Positions 39,861 to 51,423 are shown, counted from the first letter of the stretch. The stretch: 56,413 bases of DNA from Bacillus sp. NTK074B (GCF_017303375.1 NZ_JAFKOH010000016.1:1-56413), one strand, 5' to 3'. Notes: generated from the sequence alone by a model not told the origin. A program made the numbers and translations.

Positions 39861-40018
39861 TTTAAAGCGGAGGCGGCTTTGTCAGAGGCGACAAGCATAA
39901 GATGAATGGGCCATGAAGGCGTTTTTTGCCTTCTTGGACCATTTAGCTTATGACCTCGAGCCTCCAGCCGCCGGAGCTGGATAGCATTTTGAAAGCAACA
40001 ATGTATACGGAAACAGCC
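39861..40018. repeat. Dispersed copy of the hairpin repeat followed by the 27-bp end motif
   Basis: Positions 39861-39985 are a copy of the unit found in tandem at 35726: AAGCGGAGGCGGCT, GACAAGCATAAG, a long hairpin, TTATGACCTCGAG and GGAGCTGG. Its outer stems differ but still pair (GGCGGCT/AGCCGCC and GAGGC/GCCTC). The inner arms carry several mismatches. At 39991-40018 it is followed by GAAAGCAACAATGTATACGG, the motif that forms the ends of the element at 49883. No gene lies between veg and yabG. Confidence 0.85.
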
Positions 40019-40096
40019 TTTTAAAAGAACTATGACCAATCGTGGCAATGAAGAAAAATTACAACACCCAACCAATATATGACACATCAAAATGAA

Positions 40097-40135
40097 ATAG
40101 ACCTTGCCATTTCACTCATGAATGGCAAGGTCTTC
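40097..40135 (-). terminator. Hairpin terminator of yabG
   Basis: On the minus strand AGACCTTGCCATT and AATGGCAAGGTCT form a perfect 13-bp stem. The tail is ATTTCATTTT, a weak T run. It lies 21 bp after the yabG stop. Confidence 0.75.
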
Positions 40136-40155
40136 AAAGGTTTTGTCGAACATTC

Positions 40156-41034
40156 TTATTCATCTTCCGTGATTTTGTATGGCATTCCTGTACGAAGGAC
40201 ACCCTTCGTTTCAATGCCACCCAATCCTTTGTCCCCGGTTAACGTATTCCGGATGACATCCCACACATTCACCGAATCCTTAAACCCCGTAAAACAAATC
40301 TTGGCAACGATATACACGGGATCCAGAGCATGGATATTGACCCTCGAAGGAGAACTTGCAAAGTTGGCTCCTGCATGGATCAGGGACTCAAAGTGGGATT
40401 GACAAGCACCTGCGAAGATCACAAGCTGATCCAGGTGAGGGGATTTGCTGCGTGCTTCCCTTACTGCTTGAACAAAATATTTAGAATGTCGATAGGCGTT
40501 GATGTCAGCCTTTTCCCCTTTCGACTTGGAATAGGCGTCATGACCTGTCAATACGATGATATTCGGTCTATATTTATCGATAAGGGATCCGATTTGTTGA
40601 GGCATCTCTGTTTCACTGCAGTGGACACCTTTTACCGGGACACCAATCTTCTCATAAAGATCTAGGCACTTTCTTAAATAGCTGGGATCTCCATCAAGAT
40701 GAAGTACTTTCCCCGGAACTTGAAAATAGTTATAATCGTCTCGATAAGCATTCGTCACCCTGTACTCCTGCTTATACTTGAGAAGCTCTATATCCTGTCG
40801 GAACAAATCTAAGGATTGCTCTTCCTTCGAACGGAACTCCTGTGTAATCCGATCCTGTTCCCTGGGGTCCATCTTCTTCAAATCATGAAAAGGAGCATCC
40901 GCTATCAATCGAAAATCTTCACCATACAGTACTGCCGTTTTATGACCATCTATCATGCGGATATCTATTACCCTGAATAAAATATCACAGTGATATGAAA
41001 GGCGACCTACGACATCATTGATTTCGATATTCAC
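40156..41034 (-). CDS. yabG: Sporulation-specific cysteine protease YabG
   Basis: A SigK-dependent mother-cell protease that trims coat proteins such as SafA, CotT and SpoIVA in B. subtilis. It has 292 residues. Candidate catalytic residues are His in VLTGHDAYSK and Cys in IFAGACQSHFESLI, and the C-terminal half (GANFASSPSRVNIHALDPVYIVAKI) is nearly identical to B. subtilis. The start was set at GTG 41034, with GGGAG eight bases upstream; an ATG 15 bp further up lacks a site. Confidence 0.95.
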   Translation of the reverse strand: MNIEINDVVGRLSYHCDILFRVIDIRMIDGHKTAVLYGEDFRLIADAPFHDLKKMDPREQDRITQEFRSKEEQSLDLFRQDIELLKYKQEYRVTNAYRDDYNYFQVPGKVLHLDGDPSYLRKCLDLYEKIGVPVKGVHCSETEMPQQIGSLIDKYRPNIIVLTGHDAYSKSKGEKADINAYRHSKYFVQAVREARSKSPHLDQLVIFAGACQSHFESLIHAGANFASSPSRVNIHALDPVYIVAKICFTGFKDSVNVWDVIRNTLTGDKGLGGIETKGVLRTGMPYKITEDE

Positions 41035-41152
41035 ATCAGTCACTCCCATGGGCTAAACATTCATTGAGAAATCAAAAAAGGAAATCAACAAGCCGAGGAG
41101 GATCAGCATATGCCCTACCCTTCTCCATCAAGTAAGTAATTATTCCCTGTGA

Positions 41153-41180
41153 TAACCTATGCATGCCGGGAATATTAGGT
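41153..41180 (-). promoter_or_regulatory. Probable SigK promoter of yabG
   Basis: On the minus strand CATAGGTTA (41153-41161) fits the SigK -10 CATANNNTA, with AC (41179-41180) 17 bp upstream. It lies about 120 bp before the GTG. B. subtilis yabG is SigK-dependent. Confidence 0.6.
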
Positions 41181-41227
41181 GCCAATAAAATAGGATTGGG
41201 TTTACCGTGTCCACGCGAACATAAAAA

Positions 41228-41260
41228 AATGGCTAAACGCGTTTTACGTTTAGCCACCTA
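41228..41260 (-). terminator. Rho-independent terminator of rsmA
   Basis: On the minus strand TGGCTAAACG/CGTTTAGCCA form a 10-bp stem followed by seven T. It is a few bases after the rsmA stop. Confidence 0.93.
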
Positions 41261-41264
41261 ACCT

Positions 41265-42696
<1,432 letters not shown>

Positions 42697-42786
42697 AATT
42701 CCTCCAAAAAAGTTGAAACATTTCTTCTTTTCATTTCGTCTAATAAATGAAAACCTAAAGCTATTATAACGGTTTTAACCAAGAAA

Positions 42787-42816
42787 TAAAAAAAAGCAGG
42801 AAAACTCCCTGCTATT
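42787..42816 (-). terminator. Rho-independent terminator of yabE
   Basis: On the minus strand AGCAGGGA/TCCTGCT with a short T-rich loop is followed by eight T. The yabE stop codon abuts the 5' arm. Confidence 0.88.
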
Positions 42817-44041
42817 AGTTCAGTATTTTCACTTTGATGGTTTTTCTTCCCCATCTATATGCATCTGATTTGGATGAGAAGAATACATCAATCTTGTTTC
42901 CTTTGATCGCTCCGCCTGTATCTGCTGCAACGGCATAGCCGTAACCTTCTACATAAACCTTGGATCCTAAAGGAATAATGGAAGGATCAACTGCAATCAC
43001 TCTTACATTTGGGTTTGCTTTTAAGTTGATGCCTGTAGCCGTGTGTCCGGAACATCCGTTACATGAAGCTGTGTATGCGGTTGAACTGACATAGAATTCC
43101 CTGCCGCCACTTGGAGCGGCTGAAGCCTCTGAACTGGATGATGAACGTCCACGTGAAACTTGGGCCACTAACACCTTTGTTCCGACATTCACGATTTCAT
43201 CCTGACTTTCTTCCACGACTTTTTCACTCACTAATTTTCTGGAAACCTCTTTGCCATTCTCTTTTACGATTTCAAACTTCTTTTCGATCTTTCCGTTTTT
43301 ACCTTCTTGGACAACTTTCTCTTTTCCTTTTGAAAGGTCAGAGTCCTTCTTGGAAATAACGGTGAAATTTTTTGTCTCTTCCACTACATCGGTGACTTTT
43401 TCAACTCGAACGACATTTACGACATCATTTGCTTTAACAACTTTGTCTAAACTTGGTTCAACACGGTCTGAATCTTTTAGTGTAATTCCTTGTTGCTTTA
43501 AAAAGTCAGCGACCGTAGTCGAAGTAGACCATACCTTTTGCTCTTTTCCACCATTTACAAGTTTAAGTGAAAATGCGGTATCAATCATTACATCCATGTT
43601 CCCTGTTACTTTTTCTGATAAGCCGGGTTGGACCTTATCATGTTCTCCTACTTGAATTTCATTTTCAGAGAGTAACTCTTTTACTGTATCTGCAGTCGTC
43701 CAGATTTTTTTCTCCTGGCCTCCTACTGTGATCCCTACCTGTTTTGCCGGTTCCCAAACAACATTCATGTTATTCGAGACCTTCGTATTCCCCGAGGGGT
43801 ACAAATAGTCTTCTGAGCGGGGTGAAATCTCTAATTCTTGTAATATATCTTGAATCGTGTTTGCATGCGTCCTAATCTCTTTTTGCTCGCCGTCTAAGGT
43901 CAATGCTACAGTGTTCTTCGATCCTTCATAAAAAAGAATTCCAAATACAGCTGCAGATGTTATCAATGTTCCAATTGTAACAATCCATTTCCTTCGACTC
44001 AAAGACTTGGAAAACAGGCTTTTCATGGCTTTAAAGTTCAT
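42815..44041 (-). CDS. yabE: Cell-wall-binding protein with DUF348 repeats, G5 and 3D domains (YabE)
   Basis: A 408-residue exported protein related to resuscitation-promoting factors. One N-terminal membrane anchor or signal (WIVTIGTLITSAAVFGILFY, about 19-38) is followed by three DUF348 repeats (ALTLDGEQKEIRTHANTIQD; ITVGGQEKKIWTTADTVKEL; LVNGGKEQKVWSTSTTVADF), a G5 domain (about 215-290), a Ser-rich linker, and a C-terminal 3D domain with AVDPSIIPLGSKVYVEGYG and AADTGGAIKGNKIDVFF. The 3D domain resembles the MltA catalytic fold, so murein cleavage is likely. AAAGGAGG precedes the ATG. Confidence 0.94.
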   Translation of the reverse strand: MNFKAMKSLFSKSLSRRKWIVTIGTLITSAAVFGILFYEGSKNTVALTLDGEQKEIRTHANTIQDILQELEISPRSEDYLYPSGNTKVSNNMNVVWEPAKQVGITVGGQEKKIWTTADTVKELLSENEIQVGEHDKVQPGLSEKVTGNMDVMIDTAFSLKLVNGGKEQKVWSTSTTVADFLKQQGITLKDSDRVEPSLDKVVKANDVVNVVRVEKVTDVVEETKNFTVISKKDSDLSKGKEKVVQEGKNGKIEKKFEIVKENGKEVSRKLVSEKVVEESQDEIVNVGTKVLVAQVSRGRSSSSSEASAAPSGGREFYVSSTAYTASCNGCSGHTATGINLKANPNVRVIAVDPSIIPLGSKVYVEGYGYAVAADTGGAIKGNKIDVFFSSKSDAYRWGRKTIKVKILN

Positions 44042-44291
44042 GAAAAACGCCTCCTTTTCTCGGAGTGATTATATAGAGTTATCCAGTGACTGTCAACCCT
44101 AACTTCTTCTAACCTAATCTAGCAAAATATTACAACCCGGGGAACACAAAACATATTATGCAAAAAATGAAAGAAAAAGAAAAGAGAGAGTTATCGACAC
44201 GTTCATCCTATGAAACAAGATTCCTATGTAGAACTATTTGTTTTCATTTCCTATTTGGACAAGCTCTCTCAAATCTCGACAAATGTTGATG

Positions 44292-45059
44292 TCAGTTTAT
44301 GTTGAATAATTTTTTTGCATTTTCTGTGGTCATTTTCTCTACTTCTTCCAATGACACTTCTTTCAGTTCAGCTATTTGTTCTGCCACAAGCTTGACGTAC
44401 GCCGGTTCATTCCTCTTCCCTCTGTATGGATGAGGGGCCAGGTAAGGGCAATCAGTCTCGATCAGAAGCTTATCCAAAGGAATTTCCTTTGCTACTTCTT
44501 TTGGTTTTCTGGCATTTTTAAAGGTTACGGGACCTCCAAGGGAGATATAGAAATTCATGTCTACACATTCCTGGGCAACCTCCGGGCTTCCACTGAAGCA
44601 GTGCATGATTCCACCGACTTCTTCTGCTCCTTCTTCCCTCAGAATATCCACTATATCCTGTGTGGCATCACGGTTGTGTATAACGATCGGGAGTTTTACT
44701 TTCTTAGCTAGTTGAATCTGTTTCCGGAATACTTCTTTTTGAACTTCCTTCGGGGATTTATCCCAGTGATAGTCAAGCCCCATCTCCCCTATCGCAACTA
44801 CTTTAGGGTGCTCCGAAAGCTCTTCTATCCAGGCAAGATCTTCATCCTTCATATCAATTGCATCCACTGGGTGCCACCCGATCGCGGCGTATAAGAAATC
44901 ATACTGACCTATGAGCTCCATGGCGCGATCAATCGTAGGCCGGTCAAATCCGACGACTACCATATTTTCAACTCCAGCTTCTCTTGCTCTTGAAATTACC
45001 TCCTCCAGATCTTCGTCAAATTGTTCGGCATTCAGATGAACATGTGTATCAAATAGCAT
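44292..45059 (-). CDS. tatD: TatD-family metal-dependent hydrolase (DNase)
   Basis: A 255-residue TIM-barrel amidohydrolase (YabD in B. subtilis). Metal ligands are visible in FDTHVHLNAEQF (HxH), GEMGLDYHWD (Glu), VIHNRDA and MHCFSGSPE (His), and IETDCPYLAPHPYRGKRNEP (Asp). Family members are 3'-5' exonucleases or act on D-aminoacyl-tRNA. The ATG at 45059 has AAGGAG upstream; this start gives the B. subtilis length. It follows metS and has a possible forespore promoter upstream. Confidence 0.95.
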   Translation of the reverse strand: MLFDTHVHLNAEQFDEDLEEVISRAREAGVENMVVVGFDRPTIDRAMELIGQYDFLYAAIGWHPVDAIDMKDEDLAWIEELSEHPKVVAIGEMGLDYHWDKSPKEVQKEVFRKQIQLAKKVKLPIVIHNRDATQDIVDILREEGAEEVGGIMHCFSGSPEVAQECVDMNFYISLGGPVTFKNARKPKEVAKEIPLDKLLIETDCPYLAPHPYRGKRNEPAYVKLVAEQIAELKEVSLEEVEKMTTENAKKLFNIN

Positions 45060-45149
45060 GTAAGACACTCCTTGTAGTAAAGATAAGTTTAATATAAAAA
45101 CGCATGACAAGCATCACATTCATGTAACATTCGTATTACATATTATGGT

Positions 45150-45180
45150 TAGTATGGATATTTTTATTTGTCCTATTTCA
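45150..45180 (-). promoter_or_regulatory. Possible SigF/SigG-type promoter upstream of tatD
   Basis: On the minus strand TGAAAT (45175-45180) and CATACTA (45150-45156) are 18 bp apart; the -10 continues as CATACTAACCAT exactly as at fin and sspF. The -35 deviates at two positions. The other parts of the 45060-45320 gap show nothing clear. Confidence 0.5.
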
Positions 45181-45318
45181 TTCGCACGTACTCTTCATTG
45201 TATCGATTTTAGTCCCAGAACCAAAGTATTTTGTTCTTCTCCACAACAATCACTATTTCAACATAATGATTAAAATGAAAAAGGCATGTTTTTGGGTCGA
45301 ACAAATTATATCAATATA

Positions 45319-45356
45319 ATGAAAGGGATGTTCCACGTGGAACATCCCTTTTTCTT
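45319..45356 (-). terminator. Rho-independent terminator of metS containing a parS-like palindrome
   Basis: On the minus strand AAAGGGATGTTCCAC and GTGGAACATCCCTTT form a perfect 15-bp palindrome without a separate loop, preceded by AAGAA and followed by CATT; the T run is stronger when read on the plus strand. The centre, 45329-45344, is TGTTCCACGTGGAACA. Confidence 0.7.
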
Positions 45357-45373
45357 AAAATCATGTAAATCAC

Positions 45374-47410
<2,037 letters not shown>

Positions 47411-47467
47411 TTATAAACATCCAATCAAAAGACACTTACCTATCATCTTAACCTCTTATCTCATCAA

Positions 47468-47496
47468 AATATACCTAAAATAAAGGGTTTCTGCAA
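47468..47496 (-). promoter_or_regulatory. SigA promoter of metS
   Basis: On the minus strand TTGCAG (47491-47496) and TATATT (47468-47473) have a 17-bp spacer. It gives a leader of about 130 nt before the GTG; no riboswitch or T-box pattern is seen in it. Confidence 0.75.
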
Positions 47497-47520
47497 CTAA
47501 ACAATGCTATTACTGGATTT

Positions 47521-47566
47521 TGTCGAATTATGTCGAACAAACGCGGTAATTAACGAGAATTCGACA
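47521..47566. promoter_or_regulatory. Cluster of three Spo0A boxes between metS and abrB
   Basis: TGTCGAA occurs at 47521-47527 and 47531-47537, and its inverse TTCGACA at 47560-47566. All are perfect 7-of-7 matches to the Spo0A box. They lie 25 bp upstream of the metS -35 and 130 bp upstream of the abrB -35. Confidence 0.6.
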
Positions 47567-47695
47567 AACCCTTCTCCTATTACTTTCTTTACAATAATAT
47601 TTAATTGGTAATACAATTTTTTACAACAAAGCGTAAAGCTTAGTGTATCAGTATTCACACATCCATTTTTTATTAATAATTTACAGATTTAATTA

Positions 47696-47760
47696 TTGAC
47701 GAGATTCCCAATCGTTGGTATGATAGTATCAGTTAAAGAAATTTGTCGAATATTGACGAA
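47696..47760 (+). promoter_or_regulatory. abrB SigA promoter with downstream Spo0A operator
   Basis: TTGACG (47696-47701) and TATGAT (47719-47724) have a 17-bp spacer. Just downstream TGTCGAA (47744-47750) and TGACGAA (47754-47760) are tandem Spo0A boxes 10 bp apart. This matches the arrangement by which Spo0A-P represses abrB in B. subtilis. Confidence 0.9.
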
Positions 47761-47802
47761 ACAGATAGAGATAAATTATATTTATTTGGAGGAGATTCTC
47801 AA

Positions 47803-48084
47803 ATGAAGTCTACAGGTATTGTAAGAAAAGTTGACGAATTAGGTCGTGTCGTTATTCCCATCGAATTACGCCGTACATTAGGTATCGCTGAGAAAGATGC
47901 CTTGGAAATTTATGTGGATGATGAAAGAATCATCTTAAAGAAATATAAGCCAAGCATGACTTGCCAAATTACCGGGGAAGTTTCAGATGACAACATCAAG
48001 CTTGCCAATGGTAAATTAGTTCTTAGCCGTGAAGGTGCCGATCAATTACTGAAAGAAATCCAAGAATCATTACAAACAAAATAA
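47803..48084 (+). CDS. abrB: Transition-state regulator AbrB
   Basis: A global repressor of stationary-phase genes during growth. The 93-residue protein has the swapped-hairpin DNA-binding domain at 1-50 (STGIVRKVDELGRVVIPIEL, then RRTLGI and DALEIYVDDERIILKKYKP) and the C-terminal multimerisation domain with Cys near residue 54 (MTCQITGEVSDDN). The ATG at 47803 has GGAGGAG; an in-frame TTG 60 bp upstream lies within the Spo0A operator and is not a start. It is the only protein gene on the plus strand here and a paralogue of spoVT. Confidence 0.97.
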   Translation: MKSTGIVRKVDELGRVVIPIELRRTLGIAEKDALEIYVDDERIILKKYKPSMTCQITGEVSDDNIKLANGKLVLSREGADQLLKEIQESLQTK

Positions 48085-48097
48085 TTTGGTGTTACTA

Positions 48098-48137
48098 TAT
48101 CAAAGGGCCTGAGTGACTGAACTCAGGCCTTTTTTTA
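48098..48137. terminator. Terminator of abrB, possibly also of rsmI
   Basis: AAGGGCCTGAGT and ACTCAGGCCT pair around a short loop, with TTTTTTT on the plus strand. It lies between the converging abrB and rsmI. Confidence 0.9.
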
Positions 48138-48160
48138 TTTATCTATAAAATGCGGTCTTT

Positions 48161-49033
48161 CTATTCAACGTGATAGGCTTGATACACTTCGCGTTTCGAG
48201 AGGGACCGCTCTTTGGAAACGTGCTTGATGGCTTCTTTCGAAGACAGGTTTTTTTCATTTATATAGTGCTGAACATGGTCTTGAAGAGAGTAACTGCTCC
48301 ACCACTCTTCCTCCTGTTCTTTCTCAAGGGGACCAGCACCTTCGATCAATAAACAGAATTCGCCACGTACTTCCCCATCATTCGCCCATTCCATGACTTC
48401 TTCAAGTGAACCACGGATGAATTCCTCGAACTTCTTCGTAAGTTCCCGGCAGATAACGATTTGCCTGTTCCCTAAAGCTGTATACAATTCCTTTAATGTT
48501 TCCTTTAACCTGTGCGGAGACTCGTAAAGGATAAATGTGTCTTCTACTGATTTAAGTGTTTCTAGTTCAGCCCTTTTGTCTTTTTTCCCCCTATGTAAAA
48601 ATCCATAGAAATAAAATGGCTGGGGACATAAGCCAGAAGCAATCAAAGCCGTAAGAGCTGCGTTCGCCCCGGGTAATGGGATGACAGCAATATCGTGCTC
48701 GATCGCTTCCTTCACCAGTTCATAACCAGGATCTGAAATCGAAGGCATTCCTGCATCACTTACAAGGGCAACGAGCTCTCCTCTTTTCATTCGTTCAATC
48801 AGCTTCTGCCCGCTTGTTTCTTTGTTATGCTCATGATAACTAATGATAGGTGTGTCAATCTCAAAGTAATTGCACAGTTTTTTCGTATTTCTTGTATCTT
48901 CGGCGGCAATCACTGACGCCTCCTTCATCATACGGATGGCGCGAAACGTCATATCCTCTAAATTCCCTATTGGCGTAGGGACAAGATACAAGCTTCCTTT
49001 GTCATTATCCTGAAAACTTTTTTGCTGATTCAT
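48161..49033 (-). CDS. rsmI: 16S rRNA 2'-O-ribose C1402 methyltransferase RsmI
   Basis: Methylates C1402 (E. coli numbering) in the decoding centre. It is a 290-residue tetrapyrrole-methylase-fold enzyme with GSLYLVPTPIGNLEDMTFRAI, AAEDTRNTKKL, LVSDAGMPSISDPGYELV and PLPGANAALTALIASGL. GCAGGAGG precedes the ATG and overlaps the end of the yabB methyltransferase gene. In B. subtilis yazA (GIY-YIG) lies between them; here only 21 bp separate the two. Confidence 0.96.
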   Translation of the reverse strand: MNQQKSFQDNDKGSLYLVPTPIGNLEDMTFRAIRMMKEASVIAAEDTRNTKKLCNYFEIDTPIISYHEHNKETSGQKLIERMKRGELVALVSDAGMPSISDPGYELVKEAIEHDIAVIPLPGANAALTALIASGLCPQPFYFYGFLHRGKKDKRAELETLKSVEDTFILYESPHRLKETLKELYTALGNRQIVICRELTKKFEEFIRGSLEEVMEWANDGEVRGEFCLLIEGAGPLEKEQEEEWWSSYSLQDHVQHYINEKNLSSKEAIKHVSKERSLSKREVYQAYHVE

Positions 49034-49054
49034 TTGTAAAGCTCACCTCCTGCA

Positions 49055-49813
49055 TCACGTTTGGCTATTTTCATTATGTCCAAATAGCATATCATGTACT
49101 TCTTTAGAATACTCATTCATTGCATCGTACACATATAATGGCGGAAGGATCTTTAGGTCTGGTTTCCCATCTTTAATTCCTTCTATTAATATGGTGTTGG
49201 CTTCTCTTCCCGGCTTTGGATAAACAAAGCGAAGCCGCTTCGGCTCAAGACGGTGCTTCCTCATTAATGAGAGGATATCCATCAAGCGACCCGGTCGATG
49301 AACGAAGGAAGCCTTCCCTCCCTGCTTCAACAGATAGCTTGAAGCTTTGATGGTATCCTCAAGGGTGCATAGGATTTCGTGACGGGCAATGGCGTAATGC
49401 TCGTTCACATTCCTCTTGTCCCCTGGTGGCGTATTGAAATAGGGTGGGTTACACGTGACCACATCATAATGGGAATGATGAAGGAGACGATCAATCTCCT
49501 TTACATCGCCCCTTTTCATGGCTATCTGGTGTTGGCGATCATTGTACTCGATGCTTCTTTGGGCCATATCAAACAACCGTTCCTGGATTTCCACTCCCGT
49601 AATCTCTACATTGGTTCTGGCACTTAATAATAAAGGAATAATACCATTACCAGAACACAAATCAACCACTTTCCCTTTGTTAATCGGCAAATAGCTGAAA
49701 TGGGCCAATAGGACAGCATCTGTAGAAAAGGAGAAAACAGATGGACTTTGAATGATCCTCATGTTTTCAGCCAATAAGTAATCTAAACGTTCATCTTCTT
49801 TTAACTGAACCAT
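49055..49813 (-). CDS. yabB: tRNA1(Val) (adenine-N6)-methyltransferase-like protein (YabB)
   Basis: A SAM-dependent N6-adenine methyltransferase of 252 residues. It shows the SAM motif [18 protein letters not shown], the acidic ITGVEIQ and the catalytic [12 protein letters not shown] (NPPY), as in TrmN6/YfiC, which modify A37 of tRNA-Val. B. subtilis YabB is the positional counterpart. The substrate is inferred from the family. GGAGGG precedes the ATG. Confidence 0.92.
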   Translation of the reverse strand: MVQLKEDERLDYLLAENMRIIQSPSVFSFSTDAVLLAHFSYLPINKGKVVDLCSGNGIIPLLLSARTNVEITGVEIQERLFDMAQRSIEYNDRQHQIAMKRGDVKEIDRLLHHSHYDVVTCNPPYFNTPPGDKRNVNEHYAIARHEILCTLEDTIKASSYLLKQGGKASFVHRPGRLMDILSLMRKHRLEPKRLRFVYPKPGREANTILIEGIKDGKPDLKILPPLYVYDAMNEYSKEVHDMLFGHNENSQT

Positions 49814-50128
49814 AGGTTCCCTCCATTTTTTCTTCTATTATATATTGTTTCCGCTTTGGGACTGTTCAAGCCGCCGGCACTTTTCGATTGGCTGTTTTCG
49901 TAAACATTGTTGCTTTTGGATGTAGCGAGTGGCTGTTGATTTCCGCTACAGGTGCTCGCCTTTCCGCGGGGCTGGCGGTGAGCCTCCTCATTTCGCTGAG
50001 GAGGCTCGGCCGAACGTCCGTGGAAAGAGGGACTGTTCCCTCCTGCACCACAACTTAAATGACAGAGCATCGAAAATCTTAATGGGTATGCGAACAGCAA
50101 CAATCTTTGCGAAAACAGCCTTTCGATT
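49814..50128. mobile_element. MITE-like non-coding element with inverted ends and internal repeat
   Basis: GGCTGTTTTCGTAAACATTG at 49890-49909 and its inverted counterpart, reading CAACAATCTTTGCGAAAACA in 50098-50117, form imperfect terminal inverted repeats of about 30 bp around some 240 bp. The interior has the long-hairpin repeat core (TGTTGATTTCCGCTACAGG, CGCGGGG) and a perfect small hairpin AGCCTCCTC/GAGGAGGCT. No transposase is encoded; frames across it are probably not genes. The flank 49814-49882 shows nothing else. Confidence 0.7.
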
Positions 50129-50166
50129 AAAAAGGACCAATCCTTTTTATGGATCAGTCCTTTTTA
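50129..50166 (-). terminator. Rho-independent terminator of yabA
   Basis: On the minus strand AAAGGACTGATCC and GGATTGGTCC(TTT) pair, with GT mismatches, and end in TTTTT. It is about 40 bp after the yabA stop. Confidence 0.82.
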
Positions 50167-50199
50167 GTCTGTATTCTATTCCAAAGAATGAAACGTTCC

Positions 50200-50574
50200 T
50201 TATTTCTTGTTTAAGAAAGAAAGACAGAACAGGCAATCTTCATCCTTACGGGGACTTCCGAAATGTATATTACAAATATGGAATCCTTCCTGGTATAGTC
50301 GGGCAAGGTTATCATAGCCTTCTCCGATATCCAGTGTTTTATCTTCTAAGTCTGACTCACCCGTCGTACCCGCATCGCTGTTTGTTTGTACCTTTTTTGG
50401 TGAGTTCTCTGTTTGTTCCAGTCTACGGCGCAAATGTTCATTTTCCAGCTTTAGAGAGTTATTCTCCTCTAACATTTCAGCTAGGCATTGTTTGAGCTCA
50501 CCTAATTGATGATATAAATGACCAATTTGTTGTTCCATGTTACTGACTGAATCAAAGAACTCTTTCTTATCCAC
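50200..50574 (-). CDS. yabA: Replication initiation control protein YabA
   Basis: Binds DnaA and DnaN to prevent over-initiation. The 124 residues have an N-terminal leucine-zipper coiled coil (about 5-60; [43 protein letters not shown]), an acidic linker, and a C-terminal zinc site (HICNIHFG...CLFCLSF). The start is GTG with GGGGTG upstream. It lies 14 bp after ricT. Confidence 0.95.
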   Translation of the reverse strand: MDKKEFFDSVSNMEQQIGHLYHQLGELKQCLAEMLEENNSLKLENEHLRRRLEQTENSPKKVQTNSDAGTTGESDLEDKTLDIGEGYDNLARLYQEGFHICNIHFGSPRKDEDCLFCLSFLNKK

Positions 50575-50588
50575 GACACTACACCCCG

Positions 50589-51416
50589 TTACTCTGTGGC
50601 TTGGAATGATACGGCACCCTCGTTCATAATTTCATCTAATGTGAATTCAAGAACCCGTTCTTCTTCTTTTATTTCTACCTGAAGAATACGCTCAAGAATA
50701 TTAAGACCTACCACTTTACCTTTTCCATTAGGTGTCTTAATCACTTCTCCGATATCAGGTAATTCTTCTTTGGCTGCTTCATACTCGTCGTTCTCATATT
50801 TCAGACAGCACATTAATCGTCCGCATAGACCTGAAATCTTCGTTGGATTAAGGGATAGATTTTGATCCTTCGCCATTTTGATGGACACAGGTTCAAAATC
50901 CCCTAAAAAGGTAGAACAACATAGCATGCGGCCACAAGGACCAATACCACCCAGCATTTTTGCTTCGTCTCGAACGCCAATCTGACGAAGTTCAATGCGC
51001 GTACGGAAAATGGAGGCCAGATCTTTCACCAGCTCTCGGAAATCAACGCGTCCATCAGCCGTAAAATAGAATATGACTTTATTGCGATCGAATGTATATT
51101 CTACATCTACCAATTTCATATCCAATTGATGCTGATTAATTTTATCACAACATACATTATAGGCTTCCGTTGCAGATGACTTGTTCTCATCTACGATCAA
51201 ACGATCTTTTTGATCGGCGATCCGAATCACTCTCTTCAGTGGAAGCACTACATCGTTTTCTCCTACTTGCTTTCTCTCTACGACTACTTTACCAAATTCG
51301 ACTCCGCGGACAGTTTCAACGATTACATAGCAATCTTTTTGAATGTCCAATTCACCCGGATCGAAATAATAGATTTTACCCGCTTTTTTAAAGCGAACTC
51401 CTACAACATCGTACAA
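50589..51416 (-). CDS. ricT: RicT (YaaT), Fe-S protein stimulating RNA maturation and sporulation
   Basis: A PSP1-domain protein of 275 residues that in B. subtilis forms the RicAFT complex, carries Fe-S clusters and assists RNase Y. The cysteine-rich core is [20 protein letters not shown], then [15 protein letters not shown] (about 150-205), almost identical to B. subtilis YaaT. The start is TTG; no better codon is available. It lies between holB and yabA. Confidence 0.95.
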   Translation of the reverse strand: MYDVVGVRFKKAGKIYYFDPGELDIQKDCYVIVETVRGVEFGKVVVERKQVGENDVVLPLKRVIRIADQKDRLIVDENKSSATEAYNVCCDKINQHQLDMKLVDVEYTFDRNKVIFYFTADGRVDFRELVKDLASIFRTRIELRQIGVRDEAKMLGGIGPCGRMLCCSTFLGDFEPVSIKMAKDQNLSLNPTKISGLCGRLMCCLKYENDEYEAAKEELPDIGEVIKTPNGKGKVVGLNILERILQVEIKEEERVLEFTLDEIMNEGAVSFQATE

Positions 51417-51423
51417 AGGACCA

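Noticed and set aside
41072..41257. A 61-codon minus-strand frame between rsmA and yabG
   Set aside because: It overlaps the rsmA terminator and the yabG promoter region and has no ribosome-binding site or family resemblance.
43146..43162. A second parS site inside yabE (CCACGTGAAAC)
   Set aside because: Only the right half matches; about 11 of 16 bases agree and it is in a coding region.
49446..49461. A parS-like GTTACACGTGACC inside yabB
   Set aside because: The outer bases do not match and codon constraint explains the sequence.
49801..50495. Reading frames across the yabB-yabA gap, including a 188-codon plus-strand one
   Set aside because: They start in the MITE-like repeat and run antisense into yabA; composition is repeat-derived and there is no ribosome-binding site.
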